Source of the DNA: Gongronella butleri
Taxonomy: Eukaryota; Mucoromycota; Mucoromycetes; Mucorales; Cunninghamellaceae
Direction: 5' to 3'
DNA length: 64,000 bases
Assembly: GCA_025201375.1 (NCBI GenBank)
Contig: JAIWZP010000001.1
Span: forward strand, 558,001 to 622,000
The notes below the pieces were generated by a model that saw only the letters and a list, made by a program, of their open reading frames with translations, was not told where the DNA came from and did not search any database. This document shows, piece after piece, positions 33,037 to 44,139 of this stretch. The position numbers were made by a program, and so were the translations under genes. How positions within the stretch are numbered: the first letter of the stretch is position 1; the number at the start of each line of letters is the position of its first letter.

Positions 33037-33422
33037 ATGAATTATATGCAACAGCAACCACTCGGCACGCCGCCACAACAACATCAATACCACCAACAAC
33101 CACCACAGCAGCAACGACCGGCACCATTCAAGATCCAGCCTGAACTTGGTAAGGACTTGCCTCCCCTCTCGCATGCTCCATGGCGCACATTGAGCTATGA
33201 ACACCCATTTGTGGTCAATCGGCACACGATTTGCGTTTGAGTGCTTAAATTGGCTCTTTTTTTTTTTATCGCTTTATAGCTGAGCACCTCACAAGACCGT
33301 CCACTGGCTCGATTCTTTGGTTTGCGAGCCCGCCCATGAACGTGCCACCTGCACAGGACGTGCCGGTCCACTCGGCTGCGTATTTGAAATGGAAACAGGA
33401 ACAGCAGAGCGCAAACAAGTAA
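33037..33422 (+). CDS. Small Gln/Pro-rich protein, unknown function
   Basis: Exons 33037-33148 and 33280-33422 give 84 residues. The first ~35 residues are Gln/Pro/His-rich. The second exon encodes an ordered-looking stretch, LTRPSTGSILWFASPPMNVP, then HSAAYLKWKQEQQ. The proline and aromatic pattern looks conserved rather than random, but I cannot name the family. The reading frame is open through the unspliced intron for a while, so an unspliced 67-residue form ending at 33240 is the alternative; splicing is preferred because the GTAAGG donor and TTTATAG acceptor are strong. AATAAA is at 33480-33485. Confidence 0.55.
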
Positions 33423-34488
33423 ATTTGCCCCCCCCTTTCTCTTCATGTCACGAATGAATGCGTCAATTCGAGCCGAGAAAATAAACAAATGTGCATTGGA
33501 TTCATTTACGTCATGCTCTTCAGGAGATTTTATTGTTATTTTGACGGTAGGATAAGGAAAAGCGCGGTAAAAGTGCGAGAAAGTTGACAGGAGAGAATGA
33601 TGTGCGCGTAATGGCTGCCCAATGGGGGGCGCAGACGCAGCATGTTCCTAGCCTGCCGTGCGGAGGGTGGACGCGGACCGGATGCGCGTGAATTCTAGAG
33701 AAAAAGTGTGCTGCGCGGAAAAAACGATCATCAAACACCAAAGAGGCGTGCCAATGGCTGTATTGGAAGCCATTAACTGCCCATTGCTCACGCCCAGCGC
33801 CACTAAAATACCCCCCCAGGCATTGGAATTCCTGGGGGAAAAGGTGTTGGGCAAAACCAAGATGATGCAAATCAAAAAAAAACAAAAAAGAGCGCGTCAA
33901 TCAATGGCTGCCCTGCGAACCAAATGGTGCCGTTTGACGACACCCTATTCGCTTTCTGGAGCCTCAGAAACAAAGTAGTTCTCACGCCATCATCGCGCCG
34001 CGAACGGGCACAATCGCGTAATTAAAAAAAAGTTTTAAGGTTGATCACGAACGAGGAGGTTTTGAATGGGGGCGTTTGCCATCTCCTCTCCCCGATGAAC
34101 GATCATGACGTCCCCGTTTGAGCCATGATAAGCGCGGCCATGGGGGCGAGGAATGCGATGCGGCCAACAGGATGACGTGAAAAAAAGAGGGAGAGAGTGT
34201 AGGGAATGTTTCTCGCTTTTATCGCCTCTCTCCATGGATTTGTTTGGGTGTGGGATGTCGGGTGGGAATTTTTCATTCATTGTTTCGGCATTGACATGAA
34301 AAGGCAAGGATTTTTTTTGGGGGGTGGGGGACAAAGAGCGGAAGCCAAAGGCTCGGAGACACACAGCGAGCGCCCAAATCATGCATCCGCGGCGTCTTGC
34401 ATATAAAAAGAAACTTTTTTCACTTTTTGCCATCTTTTTTTTTTTCTTTATCTCTCTTTCTCATTTCACACACACACACACACACAAA
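33423..34488. other. Spacer with TATA-driven promoter at its end
   Basis: Little recognisable content except the promoter of the small gene at 34489, which has a TATAAAA box at 34402-34408. A (CA)n run occupies about 34467-34486, directly before the start codon. Confidence 0.4.
34402..34408 (+). promoter_or_regulatory. TATA box
   Basis: TATAAAA 81 bases upstream of the ATG at 34489, followed by a pyrimidine tract and a (CA)n run. The spacing suits a core promoter with a short leader. Confidence 0.5.
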
Positions 34489-34809
34489 ATGATTTCTCGG
34501 TTTATTTCCAAAGCTACCCGTGTTGGTTCGCAGGCGTCGCGCCAGCGGTCAATGGTGATGTGCCCAATGGTGATGGGCGCGCGTCATCAGCGCGAGACCG
34601 TCCAACAAGCCATGATGTATACCACGAGGCCCACCGAGGAGCAAGATAAGCACGGCCATGACCATTTCCACGCGCTCTACAATAATGAGAACGCGTCCGT
34701 CTTGGAGCATCTCGACTCGCCTGCGCACAATCACCAGCATGCGCACACGGAGACCCCCACCGACAAGGATGCCTTCAGCCCCACAGTCAATTCCCTCTTT
34801 GACGAGTAA
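34489..34809 (+). CDS. Small, probably mitochondrial, His-rich protein
   Basis: Single-exon frame of 106 residues. The N-terminus MISRFISKATRVGSQASRQR has Arg, Lys and Ser with no acidic residue, like a mitochondrial presequence. The rest is His-, Asp- and Glu-rich with no membrane segment (HGHDHFHALY; HNHQHAH). I cannot assign a family. A TATA box and a compact 3' UTR with AATAAA (35072-35077) support a real, possibly well expressed gene. Metal binding by the His clusters is possible but unproven. Confidence 0.55.
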   Translation: MISRFISKATRVGSQASRQRSMVMCPMVMGARHQRETVQQAMMYTTRPTEEQDKHGHDHFHALYNNENASVLEHLDSPAHNHQHAHTETPTDKDAFSPTVNSLFDE

Positions 34810-36038
34810 AATCGCCCCCAATGGAGCCCCAAAATTTGTATGTACACCTCCCTTTTTTTTTATTTTGTTCAACTTTTGCTCGCCACTTTTTTTTACCTCG
34901 TCGATCGATCACTTGTGATCGTCTCGACCTCTATATATTGTTCGTTTGCCCTTTTTTCCCACCAAGGGTACTTATACATATGTTCTTTTTTTGTTGCTTA
35001 TCAAAGATGCCCCTTCCCTCCCCTTTTTGCCCCATGGAAATGGATGTACATATGATATGCCCTGCTGTTCAAATAAAATAAGATGAAAAAAGATGTTTCT
35101 TGTCACCGTGAACGTTGAAAATTGCCTTTTGGAGGCCAACGCCGTGGGCAGCGACAACCCTGTTGTGTGCGCGGATGTGGCAGGGGGGTAAATTGCCCAT
35201 TGACTAGATCCTTTTCGGAGAGGTATGGGAAAAAAAAAAGAAGCAGGGCGCTTTTTCAGAAAGCGTTTGGGTGTGTTCACGTTGCAAAAGAACCAATGAG
35301 AGCCTCACATCGAGCCTCCGTGCATGATTTCTTGTGCTCACGCTCTTTTTTTTCGCTCCCTCCCTCCGCCCTTGCTTTTTTTTTTTTTATCTCGCACATC
35401 GAGGTGGAAGGTCAATTTTTCGCTATCGGGTCTTTGATAAGACAAAAGGGCGAGCGTTACAGCCAACAAGCGTGTTCGTCGATATTTAGCAGCGACGCGT
35501 GCTTTTCTTGCTCAATGGCCATCCTATCCAGTGAAACAGACAAGGTAAAGCGTGGCACATGATTGCATGTGCCCTTGCTCTTTTTTTGAACACAAAAAAG
35601 GTCTCTATGCATAAATAAAAAGTGAAATGGGTAAGCAATTCTGCCTTCGTGGAGCCTCCCACCCACCTCACGCGGCCAAAGTCAAACCACCTGCCGTGCT
35701 TCCCCGTCAATTGAGCACTGTTTGTGAGTGACACACAGCAACGGCAACGGCAAGTGTTTGTTTTTTCTTTTTTTTTATTTTTTTATTTTTTTTTGTTTTT
35801 TTTCGCCATGGCGAGATGTCACACGACGGGTTGATCCCCTAAAAAAAACAACGTGGCACACGGAGTTGCAAATGCATTCATGCAGACGGGCTTTCGTGGA
35901 AAAAACATCACTTGAACTTGCTGGGTGAGAAAGAAACCCGTCGGGTTTGGTCTGACACGGACCATTGTCCTTCAGTTTTTCTCACTCGTTTGTTTCTCCC
36001 TTTTTTTTTCCCTCTTTTTTTCCCCTCTCCTTTTCCTG
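34810..36038. other. Spacer, nothing coding seen
   Basis: After the 3' UTR of the small His-rich gene (AATAAA at 35072-35077) the stretch holds T-runs (35360-35390, 35760-35800) and short frames without domain features. The end is the pyrimidine-rich leader of the TFIIS-domain gene. Confidence 0.35.
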
Positions 36039-36510
36039 ATGAATGACACCATCCGACAAAAGAGTAAGCATGACCCATTTTCCCATCGGGTTTCCGCAGA
36101 TAACACTGACGCGTTGCTTTTTTTTTTTTGTTCTTTCCACGAATTGCGCAGGTCGCACGCTGCTACAGCAAGCATTAGGCGACGGCAGCCAAGAAGCACA
36201 TCTGGCCGACAACATTGAGCAGGCCATCTATACGCTGCACGAAGACAATGACACCGACTACAAGGACGCCATCCGGTCTCATGTGCTGAACCTCAAGGAC
36301 TCCACCAACCCAATGCTCAAGGAGAACGTGCTGTCGGGCGTCATCGACCCAAAAGACTTTGCGGAAATGGATGCAAGCCGAATGGCCTCCATGGACCGCC
36401 GCCAGTCCGACGACGTCATGCGCCGAAATTCCATCTACGGCTCCATGAACATGGAACAGCCACAACCCATGAAACGAGACCTTGATGACCCCGACGCTTA
36501 CAATCCTTGA
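36039..36510 (+). CDS. Stand-alone TFIIS central (M) domain protein
   Basis: Exons 36039-36063 and 36152-36510 give 127 residues. From its second residue it follows the TFIIS domain II pattern: IRQKSRTLLQQAL, then DNIEQAIYTLHE, YKDAIRSHVLNLKDSTNP, MLKENVLSGVIDPKDFAEMD and SRMASMDRR. In TFIIS, and in Spt4/PHF3/Bye1-type proteins with this fold, the domain docks on RNA polymerase II near the jaw. Here the N-terminal LW domain and the C-terminal zinc ribbon with the acidic dipeptide needed for transcript cleavage are both absent; the protein ends in a polar tail. It could modulate polymerase without cleavage. The first exon is very short but has an exact GTAAGC donor. AATAAA is at 36620-36625. 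Confidence 0.75.
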
Positions 36511-39161
36511 TAAAAAAAAACACCTGCATATCCTCTGCTCACCGTCCCATCGCCTCATCTCGCATCACAAACGCCCCATTCTCCGTATTTTAGCAAATTA
36601 CATGGCCAACAACGCCAAAAATAAAAACTTAATCAGCGGCACGGCCTAGTGCATCGATAACGCGTTCGTCGCGCACGTTGGTGTCGCCATTAGCGCGTAC
36701 AATGGCGACTAATACTCGACAAATTTATCAATTGCATGCTTTGGAACCCACATTCAGGTTAATCATCCACCTTGGACGGGTTGAGATGCTTGAAATTAGG
36801 CGTGGTGCATTTCATCAGAAAACAATTCATTGTCCCTCGAAAGACGCAGAGCTCGGATCTTTGAAAGTCCAACAAATGCGAAATTGGGCATTCTGTTGGA
36901 CATTTTGGTGCATTTAGCCAGATTTGAATGAAAATGAGCGAAGCTGACCTTTCTGTAGTAATTATGTGCCCCTCTTTGTTGTCTGAGTGGCATAAGAATC
37001 AGAATGCATTAGAAAAAAACCCAGAGATTTTGCACGCCGATATCAAAAATTGACAAAAGGCCGCTAAAAAATGCTTTTTTTCTTTACAAAGTACTTACAT
37101 CAAAAAGATGCCATTCTTGCATTTTGTCACCATCGTCGAATTTTTCAATTTTGGGGTCATTTTGATCATTTTCTAACAAAGTGCGCTATATAGGGTTGCG
37201 TTTGGAGCAAATCAAGGCATTACTCACCAATGACGCGTCCCAAACCCCCCGAAGCGCGTCAAAAAGGGTCACACGGTGACGCTGCAAGTGAGATACACCT
37301 CAGAGGCGCCAAGTTTTTCGCTGTCCGTGCCATTCAAAAACCTGGCCGTCGTGAGCTCTCAAAACCAAAATGGAAAAAATGGGTCTCCAGAATTACCCCA
37401 GAATTGTACGCAAGATGAACCGCATTGAGAAACCACGGAAAACGACAAAAAAGAGGGTGGCCCATTAGTACATTGACGAGCAATGTTCGCTTTTCGCTAA
37501 AACTTTTAACGCGAATTGAGTTTATAAAAACGCGTTGATCAAGCCGCGCCGGCGCGTCCATTAGCAAGAACGGCTCTAGGGGCATGGATTTCATTGGAAA
37601 AAGGTGCGTGCAAATCGACAACTGACGCGGTTTATCACGCGTCAAACTTGACCAGCAAACGGGTCGCTCGCGTAAAATCTCCCTGGCACTCGCTTTTTGA
37701 AGTGATCATTGGTATCCACGTACGAAACAGACCTTGCTCTTCCTTGTGGTGTCTGTTTCGCAGCGCTGCAGCCAATTTCCGTCGACTGAGCCTTGAGGCG
37801 AAAAAAACGAGGCAATTTGCATTTTGCGCGAGAACCAGTCAACGCTTCCCCAGTTTTTAATTGATTTTCGTCGGTGAATGATGTGTGCTTACCATATGGT
37901 TGAATGGCGCGGCGATCAAAGAACCCAAATTTGATCATTTTCAAATTCTCGACTGCACCCCTTGGAAAATCCGCCATTTTTGAACTAGGTGATTGCGCGT
38001 CATCCATCGATCGTGTTGCCGCAAGGGATGGCTCATTTCAAAGGAACTGCTTCCAAGAACCGTGCCAAGGGAAAAACTACCCTGGCATGCAGCGAATTCA
38101 TTGACCGACAATCAAAAAGGTAGAAAATAGTGCAAATGGCGATTTTCTCGGCAAACGATTGATCGACGGCCACTTTTGTTGCGCACAACTAAGTAACATA
38201 TCACAGAACAGGTGTAGCAAATGTTTGGGCTCGGTGGCTCAAGTATTCCAGTGAATGACAGGGCATTAATATGCTGTTAAACTTTATTTTATGTGTTTCT
38301 CACGATAAATGTGCCCCTATGTCCTCAAATTTAGACCAGGTAAAGATAGTGCTCCCACAATGCCAAGGTATACTGAAGATTGCTTCGCACGCTTACAATT
38401 TTTGCCTCGATCGACTAATTTTACGCTCTTGAATTTCGATTTTTCAATCATATCTACGGCCAGAGCAGAATTGAGACCTCAAACTTTGTGATATACTAAA
38501 TTGCCATTGAGGAACAAAGTGATCCGCATTTGAAAGAGATCGGGTGACTCAAAATGCCAGAAAACGCTAATTCGTATTTTTTGGCGTTTTAGTGCCTAGC
38601 TCATCGTTTCTTGCGCATTGTGCACTAACATTGATGTCGATACCATGGAATTATTTTCTTCTGTCGCGTACCATGCAAACAGACACAGAGGACGATGAAG
38701 TGACAGCCAAGAAAATTACAATTTGAGAACTTTTGCACCTTTTGATTGAATTATCTATCAGCCGACCAGAAATTGTCAGTTATTCTGCTTTGATTCGACA
38801 CGCGTTGCACATCGTGCGCATTGCTGCGCATGGCAAAGCGCCTTGCTTTGTAAAACTCCGTTCCAGCCTCTTTTTGCGCTCATTGTGTTTTTATTCTGTT
38901 GTTTCTTCGTGAAAAATGATTAAAGCACCTGGATTTCGGGCTTATTCGGGCCCGCCTTGTCAACATGAATATTCGCTGTTCCTGAATCAGCCTCAAATTT
39001 ACGCGCAGGACGGCATTTTGGCATGAAATTTCTCAAAAAGGCAATGGCGGTCAAAATGGGGTCGGAGGTCAAGACAATCGATATTTTTTTTTTTTTTTTT
39101 TTTTTTGCTCGCCCTCATTCTTGCACTCTCTTTTTCACTTTTTTTTTTACTTGTTTTCGGC
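36511..39161. other. Gene-free spacer containing repeat copy C
   Basis: About 2.6 kb between the TFIIS-domain gene and EIF1AD. Outside the repeat at 37215-38110 it is A/T-rich with no coding or RNA gene signal I can support. The final ~60 bases are T-rich leader. Confidence 0.4.
37215..38110 (+). repeat. Dispersed repeat family 1, copy C
   Basis: Best-preserved looking copy. Landmarks: 'gggtctccagaattac', 'gcgtccattagcaagaa', 'ggggcatggatttcattgg', 'cacgcgtcaaacttgacc', 'gtgatcattggtatccacgt', 'cgactgcaccccttggaaaa'. Alignment to copies A and B spans nearly the whole interval. Confidence 0.65.
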
Positions 39162-39823
39162 ATGGGCAAGAAGCAAACGGCGGAAGCTGCGCTAAACACG
39201 GACGATATCGAGCTTGAGCAAGGACAGACGTTTGCGCGTGTGCTCGGTCCGCGCGGCAATCATCAGCACGAGGTCGAGTACACGGACGGATCTCGCAATC
39301 TGGTGACACTGCAGCCAAAGTTCCGCAATTTGGTGTGGGTGAAGCGCGGTAAGGGTGGCATAGCAAGGGCTAAAGTGTACCAAGCAAATGGCTCATTTGT
39401 CTTTTTTTTTAATGCTGTGCAGGCAGCTACGTGGTGGTGGACCCGTCGCAAGGCACGGTGTCCGAGAAAGTGGGCGGGGAAATTGTGCACGTGCTCTTTC
39501 CCAAGCAACTCAAGGTGCTGCAGCAAAAAGGGCGATGGTAAGAGCAAGCGCAAAATTGTTAGAGGGGCGAATTGGATACCAATGGGAGCGTGTTGACGCG
39601 TCGATCGTGGATAAATATCTCAATTGACCTTTTTTCCTTTTTGCTCGCTAGGCCGCAGGAATTCTCGACCAAGGAAAGCGAAAAGTTGGCCTCGCAGGTG
39701 CACGATAGCGACGACCAAGCTGAGGACGATGAAGACCAAGACGACGATGAGGATGACCTATTTGTGAATAACAACCGACCCGTGCTCTCGGACACGGAAT
39801 CCAGCGACAGCGACAGTGATTGA
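39162..39823 (+). CDS. EIF1AD: EIF1AD-type S1-like RNA-binding protein
   Basis: Exons 39162-39348, 39423-39537 and 39652-39823 give 157 residues, close to the human protein's length. It has the eIF1A-like OB fold: FARVLGPRGNHQHEVEYTDG, LVTLQPKFRNLVWVKRG, SYVVVDPSQGTVSEKVGGEI and HVLFPKQLKVLQQKGRWP. An acidic tail follows, containing DDLFVNNNRP, a stretch also seen in animal EIF1AD. Animal members are nuclear and have been linked to ribosome biogenesis and stress sensitivity; the fungal role is unclear. It differs from translation factor eIF1A, which lacks the KRG...VDP arrangement. It converges on the membrane-protein gene that ends at 40131. Confidence 0.88.
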
Positions 39824-39970
39824 AAAATTCCTGCCTTTTGACGCCAACCACATAGACTGATACCTCGACTAAAAGGTGCCGCTCCGCAGCGCACCACATC
39901 TCCCTCTCATCCACCCATTTGTACCAATTGCATCTGAAAAACAAACTAAAAAAGGTGTATAATTACATGC

Positions 39971-39976
39971 TTTATT
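39971..39976 (-). terminator. Polyadenylation signal, PPxY membrane protein gene
   Basis: AATAAA on the minus strand about 155 bases after that gene's stop. It lies in the 307-base convergent spacer (39824-40130) shared with EIF1AD, in which nothing else was seen. Confidence 0.45.
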
Positions 39977-40130
39977 GCAAAAAAACGAGTAGACTAATAA
40001 GATAGAGCGCCATTGGACATCAATGAGGAATGGAGGTTGCTTTGCGAGAGAAGGGGGGGGGAATCATGTGCAGGATCGATATAAAAAAATAGGGGGACCC
40101 CAGAAAAAAAAAGAGTTGAAAAAAAAGTGG

Positions 40131-40814
40131 TCATTGGGTTCGATAAGCGGCCATCCATTGGTAAGCGAGCCACCAGTCGCCAAGGATGATTGCCAAGATG
40201 GCGTAGGCCGCCGTGGAGAAGATGACGAGAAGCGACATGATCATGTTGAGGCGTGTCCACCAGAGTTCGTAGCGATTGCTGCTTGCGCAGCAACAGGCGC
40301 CGACAAACCAGCAAGGCGGGAAGAAAAACCCAACAACGAAGAGCACGGCGGCAAACGGGAACCCATGGCGCCGGCGTCGGCGACGTTCCATGTCTTGCAC
40401 GTATACATGGTCCTGTGTTGGAATCAAAATCGTGTGGTAATAGCTGGATGCCGCATTGGCCGCGGGCGGCGGCGTGGCGTAAATGGGCGATGACGAATGC
40501 GGATGATAGACGGCCTGTTGGTGGTGCTGCTGGTGGGGTTGCTGGTAACCTGCACTATCGTGGTGCGTCTGATATTGCGTTTGATAAGAAGATGCTTGCA
40601 AATACGAGTGTGGCGATGGCATTTGTTGCTGGGCAGGCACCTGCGGGTACAAGGACCCATGCTGCGTCGCCAAGGGGGTCGCGTGTGAGAGCGCAGGGCT
40701 AAAAGCTGGATTATAACTGGGGATTTCAGCCTCGTGGCTCGTGCTCGCCGATGGACTGGTCGCTATCGGCGAATATGGGGGCGGCAAATCGTTATCACTG
40801 TCCCTTTTGGCCAT
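40131..40814 (-). CDS. PPxY, Gln/His/Tyr-rich membrane protein
   Basis: Single-exon 227-residue protein; the ATG at 40812-40814 was chosen because upstream in-frame sequence is a T/A-rich leader. The N-terminus has DLPPPYSPI, a PPxY-type motif that in other proteins binds WW domains such as those of Rsp5/NEDD4 ubiquitin ligases. Residues ~10-135 are rich in Ser, Pro, Gln, Tyr and His. A basic cluster (six consecutive Arg) leads into two hydrophobic segments, about 151-175 and 190-213, the first with PPCWFVGACCC. I know similar low-complexity plus two-helix proteins from fungi but no assigned function. A role as a ubiquitin-ligase adaptor or sorted membrane protein is inference. Confidence 0.65.
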   Translation of the reverse strand: MAKRDSDNDLPPPYSPIATSPSASTSHEAEIPSYNPAFSPALSHATPLATQHGSLYPQVPAQQQMPSPHSYLQASSYQTQYQTHHDSAGYQQPHQQHHQQAVYHPHSSSPIYATPPPAANAASSYYHTILIPTQDHVYVQDMERRRRRRHGFPFAAVLFVVGFFFPPCWFVGACCCASSNRYELWWTRLNMIMSLLVIFSTAAYAILAIILGDWWLAYQWMAAYRTQ

Positions 40815-41406
40815 AGCAAAAGCAAGAGATGGAGAAAGGGTATGCAAAAATAAAAAAAAAAAGACGAAAGAAAAAGGGAGGAAAAAGAAACAAAGAATGC
40901 AAAAAGGCACCCTCGCGCCAAGAAATAAAGCCATGACTGCCCAAATTTGGGAGGAAATGCCATCCCTGGCCAAAATACTTCTCGGCGCCACCTCCATTGG
41001 TTCCCCCCCGCTTCACGGATTCGCCACAAAACGCGTTTCATCTTACAACAATGGCAAAAAGAACAAGAAAAGCAGGAGCAAGCGCGATTTGCACCATTTG
41101 GCGCACGAGCCACTTTTTTTTACAAATATTTTAAATACTCTCCCTGCAACGCTTGCAAGCAAAATCACCCACTTTGACTCGGGTGTTGCCCGTGGGCCGT
41201 GCCAATGCGCCAAGAAGATTGACTGAGCATCCATTGGTCACTTTGCGCGTCGTGAATCACACAAAGAGTCGCGTCACGGCCTATTGTGTTCCTTTTTTCA
41301 CTTTACTTTTTTCACAAAGCGGTTATTGATTATGAGGTGGTTTAATATGATAATGATGTATATTTATGCTGGTCAGAGAGGGAGGGGGGTATGAGATCCA
41401 GCAAGA
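40815..41406. other. Spacer between two minus-strand genes
   Basis: 592 bases serving as the 3' region of the MFS gene and the promoter of the PPxY gene. A/G-rich on the plus strand near 40840-40900. No coding signal. Confidence 0.35.
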
Positions 41407-41619
41407 TCAAGCTGCATTTTTGCTTTGGGCGATCTTGCGAGCGGCCTTTTCCTTCTTTTTGCGCTCGGTCGCCTGGCGCCAGTCATTGCCCTTCTTTTGA
41501 ATCAAGATGAGATTGATTGTGGCCACTGTCAACAGACACGCGATGAATGTGAACATGGGTCCGGCACCCATGCCTTCTTGCATGGCCGACGAAATCAAGG
41601 AACCTACGCCTGAGACAGC

Positions 41620-41654
<35 letters not shown>

Positions 41655-44139
41655 AAAGAAAGAAAAAAGAATGAGCACGCGACGTCACTTTTTTTTTTAA
41701 TTTTTGATTAATTTTTGTTTTTTTTTTTGGTTTTTTACCGGCCATCATGTAGCGGACAAAGTTGTTACAAGCGGTGACGGAGGCGCCGCGTGTGCGGAAG
41801 CAGTCGACCATGTATGTGGAGAGTGTGATGTTGGGGACCATGAGGGCAATGCCCACAAAGAATTGGCAAATGACGCCAGCAGCCCAAAATACGTTTTCCT
41901 GCACGCACCAGCCGTACGCGACGACCGCGACCAATTGCAGCAGGATCGCACCATAAAACACGGGCCCGCCAAGGCGCAGCTCGGGGTAGGGTTGCACTAG
42001 TGGCGCCGTCTTGCCCTGCTGATCATTTGGCGCGATTTGCTCAATCACCACCTGCTCGGCCGGGCTGTCTGAGCTCGCTGCAACGGTCTGCACAGGCGTG
42101 CTCTTGCGCTCCAGCTTGGCAACTTGCTTGTTATACCGCGAATCAGACAGACGGCCGCCCATGATGCCGCCAATCATGCAGCCCACGGCATTGGGCAAGT
42201 ACAACAGACCAACGGTGCCCGTGTCGAACCCGTATTGCACCGAATACGTGCGCGTGAATGTCGTGTTGATAACATACAACAAAAAGAACCTAAAAAAGAA
42301 CGCGTCGTGGGGTGAGCAAAATTCGAGATTATCGCGAGGGGAAAACAATTCGCCGTTGCCTGTGCGCGATATGCCATATCGAGCCCGGTCTCGCAACACC
42401 ACGACGGGACGATGCTTGAACGCCCAATTGTGTCACCATCCTCAAAACACAAAACTTACAAGATGCCCACAAACGTGACGGCAAGCACAATGTTCACGTT
42501 TTTCAAGAGATCCAGTGCTTGCAGAGGGTTGTAGCGCTTTTTGGGGCGCGGCTTGATCTGCTTCTCCTCATCGCCTTGCGATGCGACGGATGCGCGGAAC
42601 GTCTCGGGCAAGAAAAAGAAAATCACACACAAAATGCACAGATTGAAGATGGCAAGAAAGTAAAATGTGCTTCGCCAGCCGAGTCCCTGATTCAAATAAC
42701 CGCCAATGATAGGGCCTGAACAAAATGGTCAGTCATGGAAGTTTGAGAATGTACAAAGACGCTGGGCACTTACCAATAGCAGGGCCTTTTGAGAGAGAAA
42801 AAAAAGAGCAAAAAAAAAAAAATTGGGTAAGGATGCATGTCACGCGTCGCGTCATCGCACGTCATATTTTTTTTTACCGATGAGTGGACCACAGGTGTAC
42901 CTATGAGCAAAAAAACATGAGCTAAGCTGCCAATGGCAAGGGGTGAAGCGCGTCTTTTTTTTTTGTGCTTTTCTTTTTTTTGCATTACCAGGCAAAAGCG
43001 CGTCCACGCTCGTGAATTTCAAAGACATCGGCGATGGTGCCTGCGCCCATGCTCATGATGCTTGAAGAGCCAATGGCACTGATGGCTCGGAAGATGATGA
43101 ACATGGTGATATTCACCGAGACGGCGCAGCACACGCTGCCAATGACCGAGATGCAAAACGACACGAGATAAATGCGTCGCCGCCCGATGATATCGCCCGC
43201 CGTCGCCCACAGAAGCGGCTAAAAACCGGTGCAAAAGCAAAATGAACGAAAAAAATTAGTCATGTCATTGTGCCTCGATTTGCTCACCCACAAATCTAAA
43301 CACAGCTTATCCCCACGTACAAAAAAGGCAGTGAAAAAAGTAAAGATGGAAACTATGCAATCAAAAAAAAGACAAGATGAGGATCACTGACACACCATTG
43401 ATGCGTTTTTTCTTGGGGGGAGAGGAGGGCGTACTCGAAGCATTCATGGTGGTATCATCGGTGTGAAAGTCGTTTTGCATGACAACGAGCGACGGATACT
43501 ATCGTGCCACAAAAAAAAAAAAAAAAAGTGTGAATGGGGCGCCCAATTCATGTTCAACCAATGCGCAGGTCCTTGTTTTTTGTCCAACCATGGACTTACA
43601 TAGATGGTGGAAGCCAAAGGGGACCTTTTTTTGTGTACAAAAAGAGTAGGCAAGCAAGAGTTAGTCGATGTTCTGGAGTATAGCCATTGTGGGTGACACT
43701 CAAAGGATTCATGGGCTTACGAAGCGCCTGCCAAAGCAACAATCAGCAGAATCAGATATTTCTTGACCTGGGGCCATGCGTGAGGATCGTCGGTGGTGGC
43801 ATCTTGCGCGCCTGCATACCACGACAGCCATTTGGGGCACCTGGATGGCTTGGCGGCGGCCTTGCGAGCAGCGGCGGCGGCCATGGACGAGCGCCGAGTT
43901 GCTGTCCTTGTGACGCTTGCGCCGTCTGTGTGGATCGTCATGTCGGAGCCGCGTGTCATGGTGCGCTCGGCGACACTCGCATCCAAAACGCCGCTGTCGT
44001 CGTCCATGTCGCTCAATTCCTCGTCGTCATGGTGATGAATCGCATCCATGGTGTGCGACACCATCGGACCACCATCAAGCGTCGTCACGAGCATGCTGCG
44101 GGTCGATTGACTGGTGACCTGTCTAGTGATTGGCTCCAT
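41407..44139 (-). CDS. DHA1-family MFS drug:H+ antiporter
   Basis: Twelve-helix plasma or vacuolar membrane transporter of the DHA1 group. Ten exons (minus order): 44139-43721, 43624-43600, 43498-43435, 43352-43321, 43218-42989, 42900-42878, 42785-42774, 42715-42460, 42289-41739, 41609-41407; 604 residues. The N-terminal ~115 residues are soluble and acidic. TM1 begins VKKYLILLIVALAGASSPLAS, then YYPSLVVMQNDFHT, PLLWATAGDIIGRRRIYLVS (motif A) and LIGPAIGPIIGGYL (antiporter motif C). The central loop is charged. Four exons are only 25, 32, 23 and 12 nt; the 12-nt one encodes part of motif C. An alternative donor would lengthen exon 3 to 43396, adding a PPKKKR insert; the shorter form fits the family better. 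Substrate unknown. Confidence 0.85.
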
